A DNA stretch of 64,000 nt from Arthrobacter ramosus (GCF_039535095.1 NZ_BAAAWN010000001.1:3472001-3536000); one strand, 5' to 3'; shown: positions 15,674-25,748, numbered from the stretch's first letter. Program-made: numbers and translations. The notes: a model not told the origin generated them from the letters alone.

Positions 15674-18433
15674 TCAGCTTGTACTCGATGTTCCCTGTGC
15701 GACGGCGGCGGCCCCGGCAAGTTCGTCCCTGCCGGTGATCCCCAATTTCGAATAACACCGGTACAGATGCCCTTCGACGGTGCGGACCGAGATTAGCAGC
15801 GTGTCCGCAATCTGCCGGTCGCTGAGGCCCTGGACCGCCAGATTGACAATGTCCCATTCCCTCTTTGTCAGCTTCGGAACCACGGACTCGTTCTGTGTTT
15901 CCTCGCTGCCCTGGCCGAGTTCTTCGTTGCAGCGCGCCAGCCCCGCGCGCGCAACGGCACTGAGCTCTTTGGTGTGGCCGCGATCCGGTGCTGCCAGCGC
16001 CAGACCATAAGCCTTCGCGGCTAAATGGTAGACCGTTGCCGCCTGTAGCTTCTCTCCTGCGGATAGATACCGGGCAGCACCCCCGAACTTAAGTGCCCGC
16101 CCGTATTCGGCGAGCCCTTGCGCCCATTCGCCCTCCGTTGCAGCCGCGGATTCACAAAACCGGTCCAGCCTGCTGATGTCCCCCAGGCCAAGTGCAAGCT
16201 CCAGGGCATGAAGTTCAAGGTACGTGGCGTTTTCCCTCGCCGCGTTGTCAGCGTTGCGGAGCAACGCCTCCAGGCCGGAGCCGTCAGCGTTGAGGAGTTC
16301 CAGCGCGGCGTCGAAAAAACTGCCTGCCTGTGACGCGAGAAGGTGGGTGCTGTGTTGTCCCCAGGCCTTGTAGTCCGCCCGGAACCGTTCGGCTTCAGGC
16401 AACCCGGCGCCAGCTGCGGCATAGAAAGCCATGCCGGCACACAGTCCGAAGAGATTCTGCGGATCGCTGTCCCGCAAGGCTTCGAGTCCCGCAGTCAGCA
16501 ACGGCAAGGCGTCGCCGGATTTTCCCTGCCTGATGGCGATGTACCCGGCCACCACGTAGGCCGCCCCGCCGAAGGATGCCATCGAGACACCCGACGATTC
16601 GTAGTACCTGTCGAGGAGCTTTTGTGCGTCGGCCCAGTCACCTACAGCCAATGCGCAAATGACGAGGCGGGCGGAGATGAACTCGGGGACGAAGAAGACA
16701 TCGTTCTCCTGCGGCTGCACCAGGGCGGCAGCCTCGAGAACCAACAGCCTTGCCTGACGCCCGCGGCCGAGGGCGCATAGCATTTCTGACTTCAGGGCCA
16801 GCGCCAGGGCCCTCAAGAGTGGGGCCAAAGCGCCTTCCACTGTTCCCGACTGAAGAAGCACGCGCTCCAGTTCAGGGCCCATCCTCCCGTAGTCGCCGTC
16901 CACGGAGCCAGCAAGCAGCCCGATCACGGTGACGGCGAGCGGCACCGCGGCTTTCGCGTCCGGCGTCCTCTGGCCCTCGAGGCCGGGTTGCTGTTCGCCC
17001 CATTCGCGGAGGACCTCGGCCTCCGCCCGGATCAAGGAAGCGGACTGCCCGACGGCGGCACGCGTGACTGCGCGCAGAAGGCTGGCTGATACTACGTGGG
17101 AGGGTCCGGCGTCGCCATCCACCGTTTCCTGGACCAAGACTGCCGCGGCCTCGTCCCGGCGGCCGAGATTGAAGTATGACCGGGCCATAACCGCCTGAGC
17201 AACCGATTGCCATTGTATGTCCCGCACCGCAGCCGCCATGCGCAATGCCGTCTCGCTCTGCAGTAGCCTCGCCGAAAGGACCGCGGCCCGGATCAAGAGA
17301 CGATCTGGTACGTCCGCCCCGCAGTCAAGTGACCACGTCACCATCCGCAACAAGGAATCCGGGTTGTCCTCCAATACATCCATCCGGGAGATCAGCTGCC
17401 GATGCAGTTGGAGGCTCTGCGCGGCCGGGACGATGCTTCTGAGCACCTCTCCGTAGACCGGATTGACGAGCCGGAGGGTTGGCAACCCATTGCCTGCTGG
17501 CTTGATCAAATGCTGGTCCACCAGCTCCTGGACGGCCGCTTCTCCGGCCACAATGTTAATCAACGTCTCGTCCACCGGCTCTGCCAATGCAATCAAGCTC
17601 AAGGCTTCCCTGCCCGCGGCCGAAATGCGCATCAGCTGAAGTTTGACAACGGCCTCCAGCTTCACCGTGTGGACCGGTGTTGCGGCCGTCTTGAGCCAAA
17701 CGCCGTGTCTTTGGACGAGGGTACCCGAGCTTTCGGCTTCGCGGACAAGGGTCTTCAGAAGAAGGGTGTTGCCCCCTGCCTCGGTCCAGAACCCATGGCT
17801 CGTGCTGTTCAGGACGATTCCACCCAGCAATGCCTCGCACAGTTCGTGGCCTTGCTCAGCAGTCAATGGCTCCAGGTCAAACCACTCGCCAGTTCCCTCG
17901 TGCCACAATCGCAGGAGCGGCCCGGGAACTCCCGGCCGTGGAACGCATGCGGCCACGATTTTTGCCCATCCTGCCTGGACAAGCTCCGTCAGCATCGCGC
18001 ACGTGGCATCGTCCAGGTAGTGCGCGTCATCGACGAGCAGCAAAGCTGGTCCGGTACCTACGCGGATGCCTTCGAGGTGATCCCAGAGTGAGCGAAGCAC
18101 AGCGACCCGGGAAGATATGTCGGCGAGTGAAAGATGGGAAAGAAAAGGCGCTAGTACCCCATACGGGACAGCGGTCAGTGACGGACTTCCGTGAATCGGG
18201 ACTACCGCAAGTTCGCCGCCGAAGACGCTGCCCAGCTGGGCCAGGAGAGATGACGCGCCGAGTCCGGAATCGCCCACAATGAAGACGGCCGAGCAATCAT
18301 CGGCACGGATGGCGGCTGTGATTCCAGGAAGCAAATGCCCATAGTCGAGCCACGGTTCAGGCGGCCTTGTACCGCTTTCTCCGCCATGACGATGTACCAT
18401 CGCAGCGTTGTCATGACTGCGCGGTTCCTTCAA
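15674..18433 (-). CDS. LAL-type LuxR regulator (second of four), Walker A lysine replaced
   Basis: The 919-aa protein has a P-loop that reads GDSGLGASSLL: the invariant Lys is replaced by Ala, while Walker B (ALLLVDDAHYLDD) is intact. This argues against normal ATP hydrolysis. The C-terminal GerE HTH is clear (LTKREWDIVNLAVQG, DRQIADTLLISVRTVEGHL). The start is TTG at 18433, favoured by GAGGAGCGAGC directly upstream, giving a 23-nt overlap with the preceding LAL gene. Initiation at ATG 18400 would lack a ribosome-binding site. The middle is alpha-helical repeat. It may work in hetero-oligomers with the neighbouring LALs. Confidence 0.85.
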   Translation of the reverse strand: MKEPRSHDNAAMVHRHGGESGTRPPEPWLDYGHLLPGITAAIRADDCSAVFIVGDSGLGASSLLAQLGSVFGGELAVVPIHGSPSLTAVPYGVLAPFLSHLSLADISSRVAVLRSLWDHLEGIRVGTGPALLLVDDAHYLDDATCAMLTELVQAGWAKIVAACVPRPGVPGPLLRLWHEGTGEWFDLEPLTAEQGHELCEALLGGIVLNSTSHGFWTEAGGNTLLLKTLVREAESSGTLVQRHGVWLKTAATPVHTVKLEAVVKLQLMRISAAGREALSLIALAEPVDETLINIVAGEAAVQELVDQHLIKPAGNGLPTLRLVNPVYGEVLRSIVPAAQSLQLHRQLISRMDVLEDNPDSLLRMVTWSLDCGADVPDRLLIRAAVLSARLLQSETALRMAAAVRDIQWQSVAQAVMARSYFNLGRRDEAAAVLVQETVDGDAGPSHVVSASLLRAVTRAAVGQSASLIRAEAEVLREWGEQQPGLEGQRTPDAKAAVPLAVTVIGLLAGSVDGDYGRMGPELERVLLQSGTVEGALAPLLRALALALKSEMLCALGRGRQARLLVLEAAALVQPQENDVFFVPEFISARLVICALAVGDWADAQKLLDRYYESSGVSMASFGGAAYVVAGYIAIRQGKSGDALPLLTAGLEALRDSDPQNLFGLCAGMAFYAAAGAGLPEAERFRADYKAWGQHSTHLLASQAGSFFDAALELLNADGSGLEALLRNADNAARENATYLELHALELALGLGDISRLDRFCESAAATEGEWAQGLAEYGRALKFGGAARYLSAGEKLQAATVYHLAAKAYGLALAAPDRGHTKELSAVARAGLARCNEELGQGSEETQNESVVPKLTKREWDIVNLAVQGLSDRQIADTLLISVRTVEGHLYRCYSKLGITGRDELAGAAAVAQGTSSTS

Positions 18434-21131
18434 GCTCGCTCCTCGATGAGATTCCCATTTTCGTGAAGATTTGGTAGAGGTGGCCTTCGACTGTGCGCAC
18501 GGAAACTTGCAACTGGTTGGCTACCTCTTTGTTACTCAACCCTTGACTGGCCATCTTTGCAACCTGACGCTCCCTTTCCGTCAGTTCAGGTCCGAAAGTG
18601 TGTGGTGTCAGGGGCAGTACCGGCACGGTACCCACCAAGCGATCCAGCCGTTGCTGGGCCAGCCTCGCGGACGCTGAATCGCCGGCTTCCCGGGCAATGT
18701 CCAAGGCCAGGACGGCACAGCGCGACTCCACCGCATCCAACTTCAGTTCCTGGGCAACCGAAGCGGCAAGAAGCAGCGTCTTCGGGTCCTTCTTGCGGGT
18801 TCCCTCCGCCACCATCCGGTTCACTGCGGCCATCTTGCCCTGGCGACGGGATGAGACCTGCTCCAGGAGCAACAGTTCCTCCTCGGTGCCGTGGACGGTC
18901 GCGCCGAAGAGGCTGATGGATGCGGTGGTGATCCGTCCCTTCGCCAAATCCCGGTTGGCCGACTCGATGAGACTCTGCTTCGCCCCGGGATCCTTCAGCC
19001 AGCGCCTTGCCATCTTGACGCAGAATTCGGCCATCCAGGCGGGGAACCACGCAGTTTCCCCTTGTCCCTTTTCAGCCAATTCGAGAAAAGTCCGGGATTC
19101 CTTCACGTCGCCGGCCTGGGCGTAGGCAAAAGCGAGCGCGGAGTAGGCCAACGCTGGTCCGTAGTAGTTGCGCCTGATTTCCAACTGCGCCTGGGCCCCC
19201 AGCAGGGTGTCGATCGCGACTGAAGCCCGTCCGGCATAGGTGTAGGAAACGCCCAGGGCAAGTTCGGCGGCGCCGCCAAGGTAGTGGATGTTCTTTGGTT
19301 GCTGATCCAGGGTCGCCGTCAGCATCCGGGCCAGTTCTTCCCACTGCCCGCTGCAAAGGAGTGCGGCAAACAAGCCCTCGGACAACCAGTTGTGCAGTCT
19401 CGGCCGCGCCTTTGCGCGCTGTATCTTGTGCTTCAGCTCGCGCGCCAGCTCGATGGCCTCCATTTCCCTGCCAAGTACTGCCCAGGCCATGGTCAGCAGG
19501 CTCCCGCAACTCAACCTTTGTTGAAGATCATTGCCGTCCCGGTACTCCTGCTCCAAGGCCTCTGCAACTTCGGAGTACTCGCCCTGATGGACCTGGAGCT
19601 CGAAACCCGCGACCCTAAGCATCCCGGATGCCCGTTCAATTTCCGTGGCATCCGCTCCGACTTCTTGCGACCGGCGTGAAAGATCCTCAAGGGCCTCGGC
19701 GATCAGGCCGGGTATCTGGAGGTGCCCACCCGGAATCCACAACAGCGCACTGCAGAGCTCCTGGACATAGTCCGCATAGTCATAGGCCGGGAGGCGCCGA
19801 AGCTGCTCGGGCGTCACATCCTTCAAAGCGGCCACCGCAGCCTCGTGCTCAGCCAGAATGACGTGGGAAACGCAGCGTTGCTGGGCGGCAGCCACCCATT
19901 CCTTATCCTCGCGCCCGATCTGCCGGGCGCATTCCAAGGCGAACCAAGGATCGAATTGCCTGTTCGCCGCCGTCGCAGCGGCCAGGGCCACTCCGGGTTC
20001 AAGGGTTTCGCGGACGTTCAGCGTCGAAGAGGCAAAGCCCAGGAGTGCCTCGGCATCCAGGTCCCAGGTAATGCTGCCGATCACCCCGGCGGCGAGCCGC
20101 CGCAGTTCATTCCGCCGTGGCAGGTCCATCCAGCCCCGAATGACCTCACCCATGTACTCGTCGCGCAGCGCCACCCGGCGTGCGCCTGACGGTTCGATGC
20201 GGAGGTAGCCGGACCACTCCATCTCCGCAACCACTTCAGGTTCCAGGACGTCCAACAACACGGCGAGTGGGGCCGTTCGAATGAGGGCAAGAAGCTCCAG
20301 CGCTTCCTGGACCGCAGGGCTCTCCCGGGCCAGGCGCGAGCGGACCAGGTCGGTCAGGACTTCCGCGGAAGAAAGGTGGATTTCGCCCTTCATTGCCCAA
20401 ACCTGCCCGGCCAGATGCAGGTTGCCTGAGCGGAGCTGTTCAGTGACGATGGCTTGGAGTACCAGGGGGTTTCCACCGCTGGACGCGTGCAAAGCGCTTG
20501 CAGCCGTAGCGGTCACTCGTTTCCCAAGGACCCCGCCGAGCAGTTTGGCAACTTCCGCGCGGGAAAGAACCTGAAGTTGAACCTCGTCCAGGAGGCCGTC
20601 TTTCAATAGCCTGACCAGGTCTTCCGGCATGTCTGTGGCTTGGCGGACAGTGACGAGGACTTTTGCTGTCCCACTGATTAACAAGTGCACCAAAAGGGCC
20701 GTGCTCATGCTGTCCAAAGCGGGAAGTTCCGAAAGGACCAACAGCACTTCGCGTCCCGCGGCGTCCGAACTTATCAAGTGCGAGATGCCGTGGATGATCG
20801 CGCCAGGGGAATCCGCGGCATCGACTGGCAGCCGCGCGAGCAGATGGGCCAGCGCCCCAAACGGAGTAGTGGCGTCCGTGGAGCCGTGGAGGTGCAGTAC
20901 GTGGGTCCTTGGCGTGAGCCGGGCCTCCACCGAACGGGCAAAAGTCGCTTTGCCGACGCCCGGCCCGCCAACCACCACTACTCCGTACAACGACGGGTCG
21001 TCGAGCGCTTCAATAACCGTGTTCTGAAGATCCTGCCTGACCAGCGACGACCATTTTCGACGTTCTGCAGCGCCCAGTGCTTGCCGTTCCGTTGCGGGTC
21101 GCTCTGTTTCAGATTCCGGTGTTGCTCGCAA
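18411..21131 (-). CDS. LAL-type LuxR regulator (first of four), degenerate Walker B
   Basis: The roughly 906-aa protein has Walker A GGPGVGKATFARS, and a Walker B strand VLLVLSELPALDS without the acidic pair. The helical middle is long. The C-terminal HTH is LTERERQVAKMASQG, SNKEVANQLQVSVRTVEGHL. The start codon is uncertain: the open frame begins with TTG at 21131 without a good ribosome-binding site, and a CTG two codons earlier is better placed after GAAGG. It is the promoter-proximal gene of the LAL run. Ligands of LALs are often sugars or nucleotides, but none can be assigned. Confidence 0.83.
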   Translation of the reverse strand: MRATPESETERPATERQALGAAERRKWSSLVRQDLQNTVIEALDDPSLYGVVVVGGPGVGKATFARSVEARLTPRTHVLHLHGSTDATTPFGALAHLLARLPVDAADSPGAIIHGISHLISSDAAGREVLLVLSELPALDSMSTALLVHLLISGTAKVLVTVRQATDMPEDLVRLLKDGLLDEVQLQVLSRAEVAKLLGGVLGKRVTATAASALHASSGGNPLVLQAIVTEQLRSGNLHLAGQVWAMKGEIHLSSAEVLTDLVRSRLARESPAVQEALELLALIRTAPLAVLLDVLEPEVVAEMEWSGYLRIEPSGARRVALRDEYMGEVIRGWMDLPRRNELRRLAAGVIGSITWDLDAEALLGFASSTLNVRETLEPGVALAAATAANRQFDPWFALECARQIGREDKEWVAAAQQRCVSHVILAEHEAAVAALKDVTPEQLRRLPAYDYADYVQELCSALLWIPGGHLQIPGLIAEALEDLSRRSQEVGADATEIERASGMLRVAGFELQVHQGEYSEVAEALEQEYRDGNDLQQRLSCGSLLTMAWAVLGREMEAIELARELKHKIQRAKARPRLHNWLSEGLFAALLCSGQWEELARMLTATLDQQPKNIHYLGGAAELALGVSYTYAGRASVAIDTLLGAQAQLEIRRNYYGPALAYSALAFAYAQAGDVKESRTFLELAEKGQGETAWFPAWMAEFCVKMARRWLKDPGAKQSLIESANRDLAKGRITTASISLFGATVHGTEEELLLLEQVSSRRQGKMAAVNRMVAEGTRKKDPKTLLLAASVAQELKLDAVESRCAVLALDIAREAGDSASARLAQQRLDRLVGTVPVLPLTPHTFGPELTERERQVAKMASQGLSNKEVANQLQVSVRTVEGHLYQIFTKMGISSRSELEGTAQS

Positions 21132-21319
21132 TTCAGATCACGCTACCTTCGCAGCTCTGGCGGACGTGACGTTCAGCGGGTCGTTTGCATTTGTATTTCC
21201 TCTTCACCCCCAGCAGTGATTTGCAAAGTATCATAGCGATCGGCGCGAATCAATTAGTCAGCGGACGAACGATCAGGGTACTTGTTAACCACTGAATGAG
21301 TGTGCACGGGGCCCCGCCG

Positions 21320-21904
21320 CTAGGCCTTGACCGGGTGGAACTTCTGCTGGGCGGCAAGCAAACCTTCAGTCACCAATACCTCGACAGCATCCGCCGCTTC
21401 ATCCAGGAGGAATGGAAGCTCTTTCTTCTCGGAAGCTCCAAAATCCCTGAGGACATAATCCGCGGTGTCCATCCTCCCGGGTGGCCTGCCGACTCCCACG
21501 CGAACCCGCAAGTAATCCTTTGTAGCCAAAGCCTTGGAAATATCCCGCAGGCCGTTGTGCCCGCCCTCCCCGCCGCCGATCTTCAATTTAACGGTATTGA
21601 AGGGAATATCAATCTCGTCGTGGACGGCAATCACGTGATCCGGAGCGATGTCGAAGAACCTGGCCAGGCCGGAAACGGGTCCCCCGGAAACATTCATATA
21701 GCTCATCGGTTTCGCCAGTACTACGCGAGGCCCCCCGATTCCGAGCCTGCCCTCGACCACCTGGGCCCGGGCCTTGTGGGCTTTGAAGCTTCCGCCCATG
21801 CGCGAGGCAAGTTCATCCAGGACCATTTGGCCGACGTTGTGGCGGTTGTGGCTGTATTCAGCGCCGGGATTGCCAAGGCCTACGATCAGCCAGGTGTCTG
21901 TCAT
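21320..21904 (-). CDS. pth: Peptidyl-tRNA hydrolase
   Basis: The 194-aa protein has the whole Pth signature: [13 protein letters not shown] at the N-terminus, the catalytic His in NRHNVGQM, the conserved Asn in MSYMNVSGG, and the Asp in AVHDEIDIP. It recycles peptidyl-tRNA dropped by ribosomes by cleaving the peptide-tRNA ester. Length is normal for the family. It lies downstream of rplY, separated by a strong terminator, in the common actinobacterial order glmU-prs-rplY-pth. Confidence 0.96.
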   Translation of the reverse strand: MTDTWLIVGLGNPGAEYSHNRHNVGQMVLDELASRMGGSFKAHKARAQVVEGRLGIGGPRVVLAKPMSYMNVSGGPVSGLARFFDIAPDHVIAVHDEIDIPFNTVKLKIGGGEGGHNGLRDISKALATKDYLRVRVGVGRPPGRMDTADYVLRDFGASEKKELPFLLDEAADAVEVLVTEGLLAAQQKFHPVKA

Positions 21905-21944
21905 GGAGTCATCCTAGGGAATCAAGAGGGTGGAATGAAAAAGA

Positions 21945-21976
21945 AGTGGCCGGGCCCCCTCGGGGACCCGGCCACT
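21945..21976 (-). terminator. Rho-independent terminator after rplY
   Basis: AGTGGCCGGG (21945-21954) pairs perfectly with its complement (21967-21976). On the minus strand the stem is followed by TCTTTTTC. It terminates the glmU-prs-rplY run before pth. Confidence 0.85.
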
Positions 21977-22009
21977 CGCAAAGGCGTATGCCTCGACTAG
22001 TCAGGGAGA

Positions 22010-22582
22010 CTACTCAGCGGCAGGAGCTGCCTCTTCCTCGGCTTCCGTAGTGGCCTCCGAGATGTGGATGACGAGCGTCTCCGGATCGGTAAGCAGTTCC
22101 GAGCCCGTCGGCAGGACGATGTCCGAAGCGTGGACGTGCTCGCCCGCCTTGCGGCCTTCGATGCTGATTTCGACGAAGGTCGGCAGGTGCGTAGCCTCGG
22201 CTTCGAGGGAAACCGTGGTGGCTTCCTGGTTGGCGACTGCGCCAATGGCAGCTTCACCGATAACGTGGACGGCCACGTCAACGGTAACCTTTTCGCCCTT
22301 GCGGACGGTCAGGAGGTCGATGTGCTCGATGATCTGCTTGATCGGGTCGCGCTGGATGTCCTTCACCAGGGCCAAGTGCTCTTCGCCGTTGACGTCAAGG
22401 GCCAACAGTGCGTTGGAGACGCGGACGGCCAGGGTAGTGGCACGGCCCGGCAGGTTGATGTGGAGGGGCTCCGCGCCGTGACCGTAGATGACGGCCGGGA
22501 TCTGGCCGGCTGCACGGGCGCGGCGGGCGAAACCCTTGCCGAATTCGGTGCGCAGTTCTGCTGCGAGCTTCTGCTCAGACAT
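22010..22582 (-). CDS. rplY: 50S ribosomal protein L25/general stress protein Ctc
   Basis: The 190-aa protein starts MSEQKLAAELRTEFGKG at ATG 22582, preceded by AAGGAG at good spacing. The N-terminal L25 domain (RRARAAGQIPAVIYGHG) binds 5S rRNA. The C-terminal TL5/Ctc beta-domain (about 95-175) and a Glu/Ala-rich tail make it the long Ctc form typical of actinobacteria. It is the last gene of the prs run, followed by a terminator. Confidence 0.95.
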   Translation of the reverse strand: MSEQKLAAELRTEFGKGFARRARAAGQIPAVIYGHGAEPLHINLPGRATTLAVRVSNALLALDVNGEEHLALVKDIQRDPIKQIIEHIDLLTVRKGEKVTVDVAVHVIGEAAIGAVANQEATTVSLEAEATHLPTFVEISIEGRKAGEHVHASDIVLPTGSELLTDPETLVIHISEATTEAEEEAAPAAE

Positions 22583-22847
22583 GTGTACTCCTTGATTACT
22601 GTGGCGCCGGTAAATTGCCGGCAAGTCGATCAGCAAGGGCGGAGGTCTGTGGTGACCTTCCACGCCCGGCGGATTGCCAGCCGCTGAGCAGCAGCTTCAG
22701 TCCGCCTTCGTTGAAGGAGATTCAGACCCAGTCGATAACGGAGACCCGCAGTCCGGTTTTAACCCGGATGTGCTCTCCCTCGCCAAGGTATCCCCAAGAG
22801 TTTAGCAGCCGCGTCCCGCCAAAGGGAAAACGGCCCTGGTCCGGGGA

Positions 22848-23828
22848 CTAGGCGTTGCCGTCGAAGAGGCTGGTGACGGAACCGTCGTCGAATACTTCGC
22901 GGATGGCGCGCGCAATCAAGGGTGCGATCGAGAGCACCGTGAGCTGCGGGAAGCGCTTGTCGGCCGGAATCGGCAGGGTGTTGGTGACGACCACCTCGCG
23001 GGCACCGGAATCGGCCAGGCGCTGTGCCGCCGGCTCGGAGAACACGGCGTGGGTGCACGCGATGATGACGTCCTTGGCACCGGCGTTCTTGAGGACCTGG
23101 ACAGCGCCGGAGATGGTTCCACCGGTGTCGATCATGTCGTCGATCAGGACGCAGGTGCGGCCTTCGATCTGCCCGACGACGGTCTTCGAGACAGCCTGGT
23201 TCGGCACCGTGAGGTCGCGGCTCTTGTGGACGAACGCCAACGGCGCGCCGCCCAGGCGCTCGGCCCACTGTTCCGCAACGCGGACACGGCCGGTGTCCGG
23301 CGAGACAACGGTGATGTTGTCCGCTTCGACCCTGGTGCGGATGTAGTCGGCAAGCAGCGGAATGGCCATGAGGTGATCCACGGGGCCGTCGAAGAACCCC
23401 TGGATCTGGGACGTGTGCAGGTCTACGGACATGATGCGGTCCGCGCCGGCAGTCTTGTAGAGGTCTGCCACCAAACGGGCGGAGATCGGCTCGCGGCCGC
23501 GGCCCTTCTTGTCCTGCCGGGCGTACGGGTAGAACGGCGAAACAACCGTGATCCGCTTCGCGGAGGCGCGCTTCAGGGAATCGATCATGATCAACTGCTC
23601 CATGAGCCAGTTGTTCAGCGGGGCCGGGTGCGCCTGGATGACGAAGGCGTCGGTCCCACGGACGCTCTCCGCTGAGCGCACATAGATCTCCCCGTTCGCG
23701 AAGTCGTAAGCGTCGATAGGCAGGAGTTCGGTTTCCAACTCCTTGGCGATTTCCTGCGCCAGCTCGGGGTGCGCCCGTCCGGCGGCGAGAACTAGTTTCT
23801 TCTCGCCGTGTGCGGTAATTTCGCTCAT
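22848..23828 (-). CDS. prs: Ribose-phosphate pyrophosphokinase
   Basis: The 326-aa protein makes PRPP from ribose-5-phosphate and ATP for purine, pyrimidine, His, Trp and NAD synthesis. Clear class I features are KKLVLAAGRAHPELA at the N-terminus, FYPYARQDKKGRGREPIS in the ATP/metal region, and the PRPP loop VLIDDMIDTGGT. The ATG at 23828 overlaps the glmU stop as ATGA, so translation is coupled. The open frame extends far upstream in glmU but only as a shadow. Confidence 0.96.
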   Translation of the reverse strand: MSEITAHGEKKLVLAAGRAHPELAQEIAKELETELLPIDAYDFANGEIYVRSAESVRGTDAFVIQAHPAPLNNWLMEQLIMIDSLKRASAKRITVVSPFYPYARQDKKGRGREPISARLVADLYKTAGADRIMSVDLHTSQIQGFFDGPVDHLMAIPLLADYIRTRVEADNITVVSPDTGRVRVAEQWAERLGGAPLAFVHKSRDLTVPNQAVSKTVVGQIEGRTCVLIDDMIDTGGTISGAVQVLKNAGAKDVIIACTHAVFSEPAAQRLADSGAREVVVTNTLPIPADKRFPQLTVLSIAPLIARAIREVFDDGSVTSLFDGNA

Positions 23829-25333
23829 GCCTGTGTGCCCTCTTCTGTGGTTGCTGGAGTTCTTGAGGAATCGGGGGTGGCAGTAGAGCCATGCGCGGCT
23901 TGCGCAGCCTGTGCCAGCTGGGCCGAGTTGCTGCCCTGCCGGTTGGCGATGACCCAGCCCTCGGCGTTTCGCTGGGGAGCAACACTCAGGGTGAGGGCTC
24001 CGGCGGGAACGTCTTTCCGGATGATGGCACCGGCGCCGCTGTACGCGCCGTCGCCAATCGTTACGGGGGCCACGAAGACGGTGTTGGAACCGGTCCGTAC
24101 GCCGGAGCCGATCACCGTGCGGTGCTTCTTCTCGCCGTCGTAGTTGGCCGTGATGTTGCCGCAGCCGATGTTGGTGTCCTCGCCGATCTCGGCGTCGCCG
24201 GCATAGCCGAGGTGGGACAGCTTCGAACCGCGGCCGATCGTCACGTTCTTGGTTTCGTAGAAGGCGCCGATCTTGCCGGTCTCCCCAAGGACAGTGCCGG
24301 GGCGCAGGTAGGTGAACGGACCCACGCTCGATCCGGCGCCGATGGTGGATCCCGAGCCGTGGGTGCGGGTCACCTTCGCGCCTTCGCCCACCGAAACGTC
24401 GGTGAGGGTCGTGTCGGGGCCGACGACGGCGTCGCGCGCCACGGTGGTGGTGCCGTGGAGCTGTGTGTTGGGCAGGAGGCGGACGTCTTCGTCCAAGGTG
24501 ACGGTGGAATCGATCCACGTGGTGGCCGGGTCAACGACCGTGACGCCGGCACGCATCCAGGCTTCAACGATGCGGCGGTTGTGCTCGGCTCCCAGCGCGG
24601 CCAGCTGGACGCGGTCGTTTGCACCTTCCACCTGCCAACGGTCCTCGGTGACGACGGCGGAAACCCGGCCTCCGGCGTCGCGCGCCAGTTCGAGGACGTC
24701 AGTGAGGTACTTTTCGCATTGGATATTCTCGGTGGTCACTTTGCGCAACTGCTCGCGAAGCACTTTTGCGTCAAAAGCGTAGATGCCGGAGTTGACCTCG
24801 CGGATGGAGCGCTCAGCGTCGCTGGCGTCCTTGTGTTCGCGTATGCCCAGCACGGTGCCGTCCTCGGCACGAAGGATGCGGCCATAACCATTGGCGTCGT
24901 CGAGGACCGCGGTCAGGACCGTCACCGCGTTGCCCTCGGATTCATGCGTGGCAACAAGCTCGGAGAGAAGGGAACCGGTCAGCAAAGGCACATCGCCATA
25001 TGTGACCACCACGGTGCCGCTGAGTTCGGCCTTCGCGTCCAAGGCGTCAAGCGCTACTTCCACCGCGCGTCCGGTTCCCGGAACATCGTCCTGGTCCACG
25101 ATGACGGCGTCGGGATCGATCAGTCCAATGTGCGCGGCGACGAGGTCCCGTTCGTGGCGGACCACCAAGGCCAGCTGCTGGGGATCGATGGAACGCGCCG
25201 CGAGGATGGCGTGCGCCACCATGGAGCGTCCGCCGATTTCGTGAAGGATTTTGGGAGTCCGCGACTTCATCCGCGTACCGGCTCCGGCAGCTAGGACAAT
25301 TACAGCGGCGGGGCCAGTAGTATCGGGGCTCAC
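23825..25333 (-). CDS. glmU: Bifunctional GlmU: GlcN-1-P acetyltransferase/GlcNAc-1-P uridyltransferase
   Basis: The 502-aa protein makes UDP-GlcNAc for peptidoglycan. The N-terminal pyrophosphorylase has the LAAGAGTRMKS signature and VTYGDVPLL. The C-terminal half is a left-handed beta-helix of hexapeptide repeats ending with the acetyltransferase region (NITANYDGEKKHRT). An Ala/Gln/Ser-rich tail of about 40 residues follows, as in other actinobacterial GlmU. It lies downstream of tRNA-Gln and is coupled to prs. Its product may also feed the polysaccharide genes in this window. Confidence 0.96.
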   Translation of the reverse strand: MSPDTTGPAAVIVLAAGAGTRMKSRTPKILHEIGGRSMVAHAILAARSIDPQQLALVVRHERDLVAAHIGLIDPDAVIVDQDDVPGTGRAVEVALDALDAKAELSGTVVVTYGDVPLLTGSLLSELVATHESEGNAVTVLTAVLDDANGYGRILRAEDGTVLGIREHKDASDAERSIREVNSGIYAFDAKVLREQLRKVTTENIQCEKYLTDVLELARDAGGRVSAVVTEDRWQVEGANDRVQLAALGAEHNRRIVEAWMRAGVTVVDPATTWIDSTVTLDEDVRLLPNTQLHGTTTVARDAVVGPDTTLTDVSVGEGAKVTRTHGSGSTIGAGSSVGPFTYLRPGTVLGETGKIGAFYETKNVTIGRGSKLSHLGYAGDAEIGEDTNIGCGNITANYDGEKKHRTVIGSGVRTGSNTVFVAPVTIGDGAYSGAGAIIRKDVPAGALTLSVAPQRNAEGWVIANRQGSNSAQLAQAAQAAHGSTATPDSSRTPATTEEGTQA

Positions 25334-25488
25334 GAAGTCGCTCTCCTTGCTCGGTTACGTCCGGGCGAACCCGGCTGCGGCATCTGCTCTATCCTACTCT
25401 TGCCGATTCACAGCCTTCCGCGCAGCCAGTGGACAGCTTCGGGAGAGACGGTGCCTTCAGAGGCGGTGCCGGCAGACCACCGACAAGT

Positions 25489-25559
25489 TCCGCCCATAGG
25501 ATTCGAACCTATACTCCACGGCTCCAAAGGCCGGGGTGCTGCCATTACACCAGAGCGGA
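25489..25559 (-). tRNA. tRNA-Gln (anticodon TTG)
   Basis: Read on the minus strand, a 71-nt cloverleaf begins TCCGCTC and ends GGGCGGA, giving a 7-bp acceptor stem with one G-T pair. The anticodon loop is CTTTGGA with anticodon TTG, and the T arm contains GGTTCGAATCC. No CCA is encoded. Position upstream of glmU is common in actinobacteria. Confidence 0.95.
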
Positions 25560-25748
25560 CCGTGCGCACGTGGCCCTTGCGGACGCAGGGTCCGCCGGGT
25601 TCCCGATTGACCGGGTCGCACACACAAGAATCTAGTCTGCCATGACCATTGCGGTGTTCGCGACTTGGTGCATTCCTGAGTCCTTTTCAGCGGTACTGAC
25701 GGGCCCTCCCGAGGCCGCTTCACGCTTGACATGAGGCATGATGGATGC

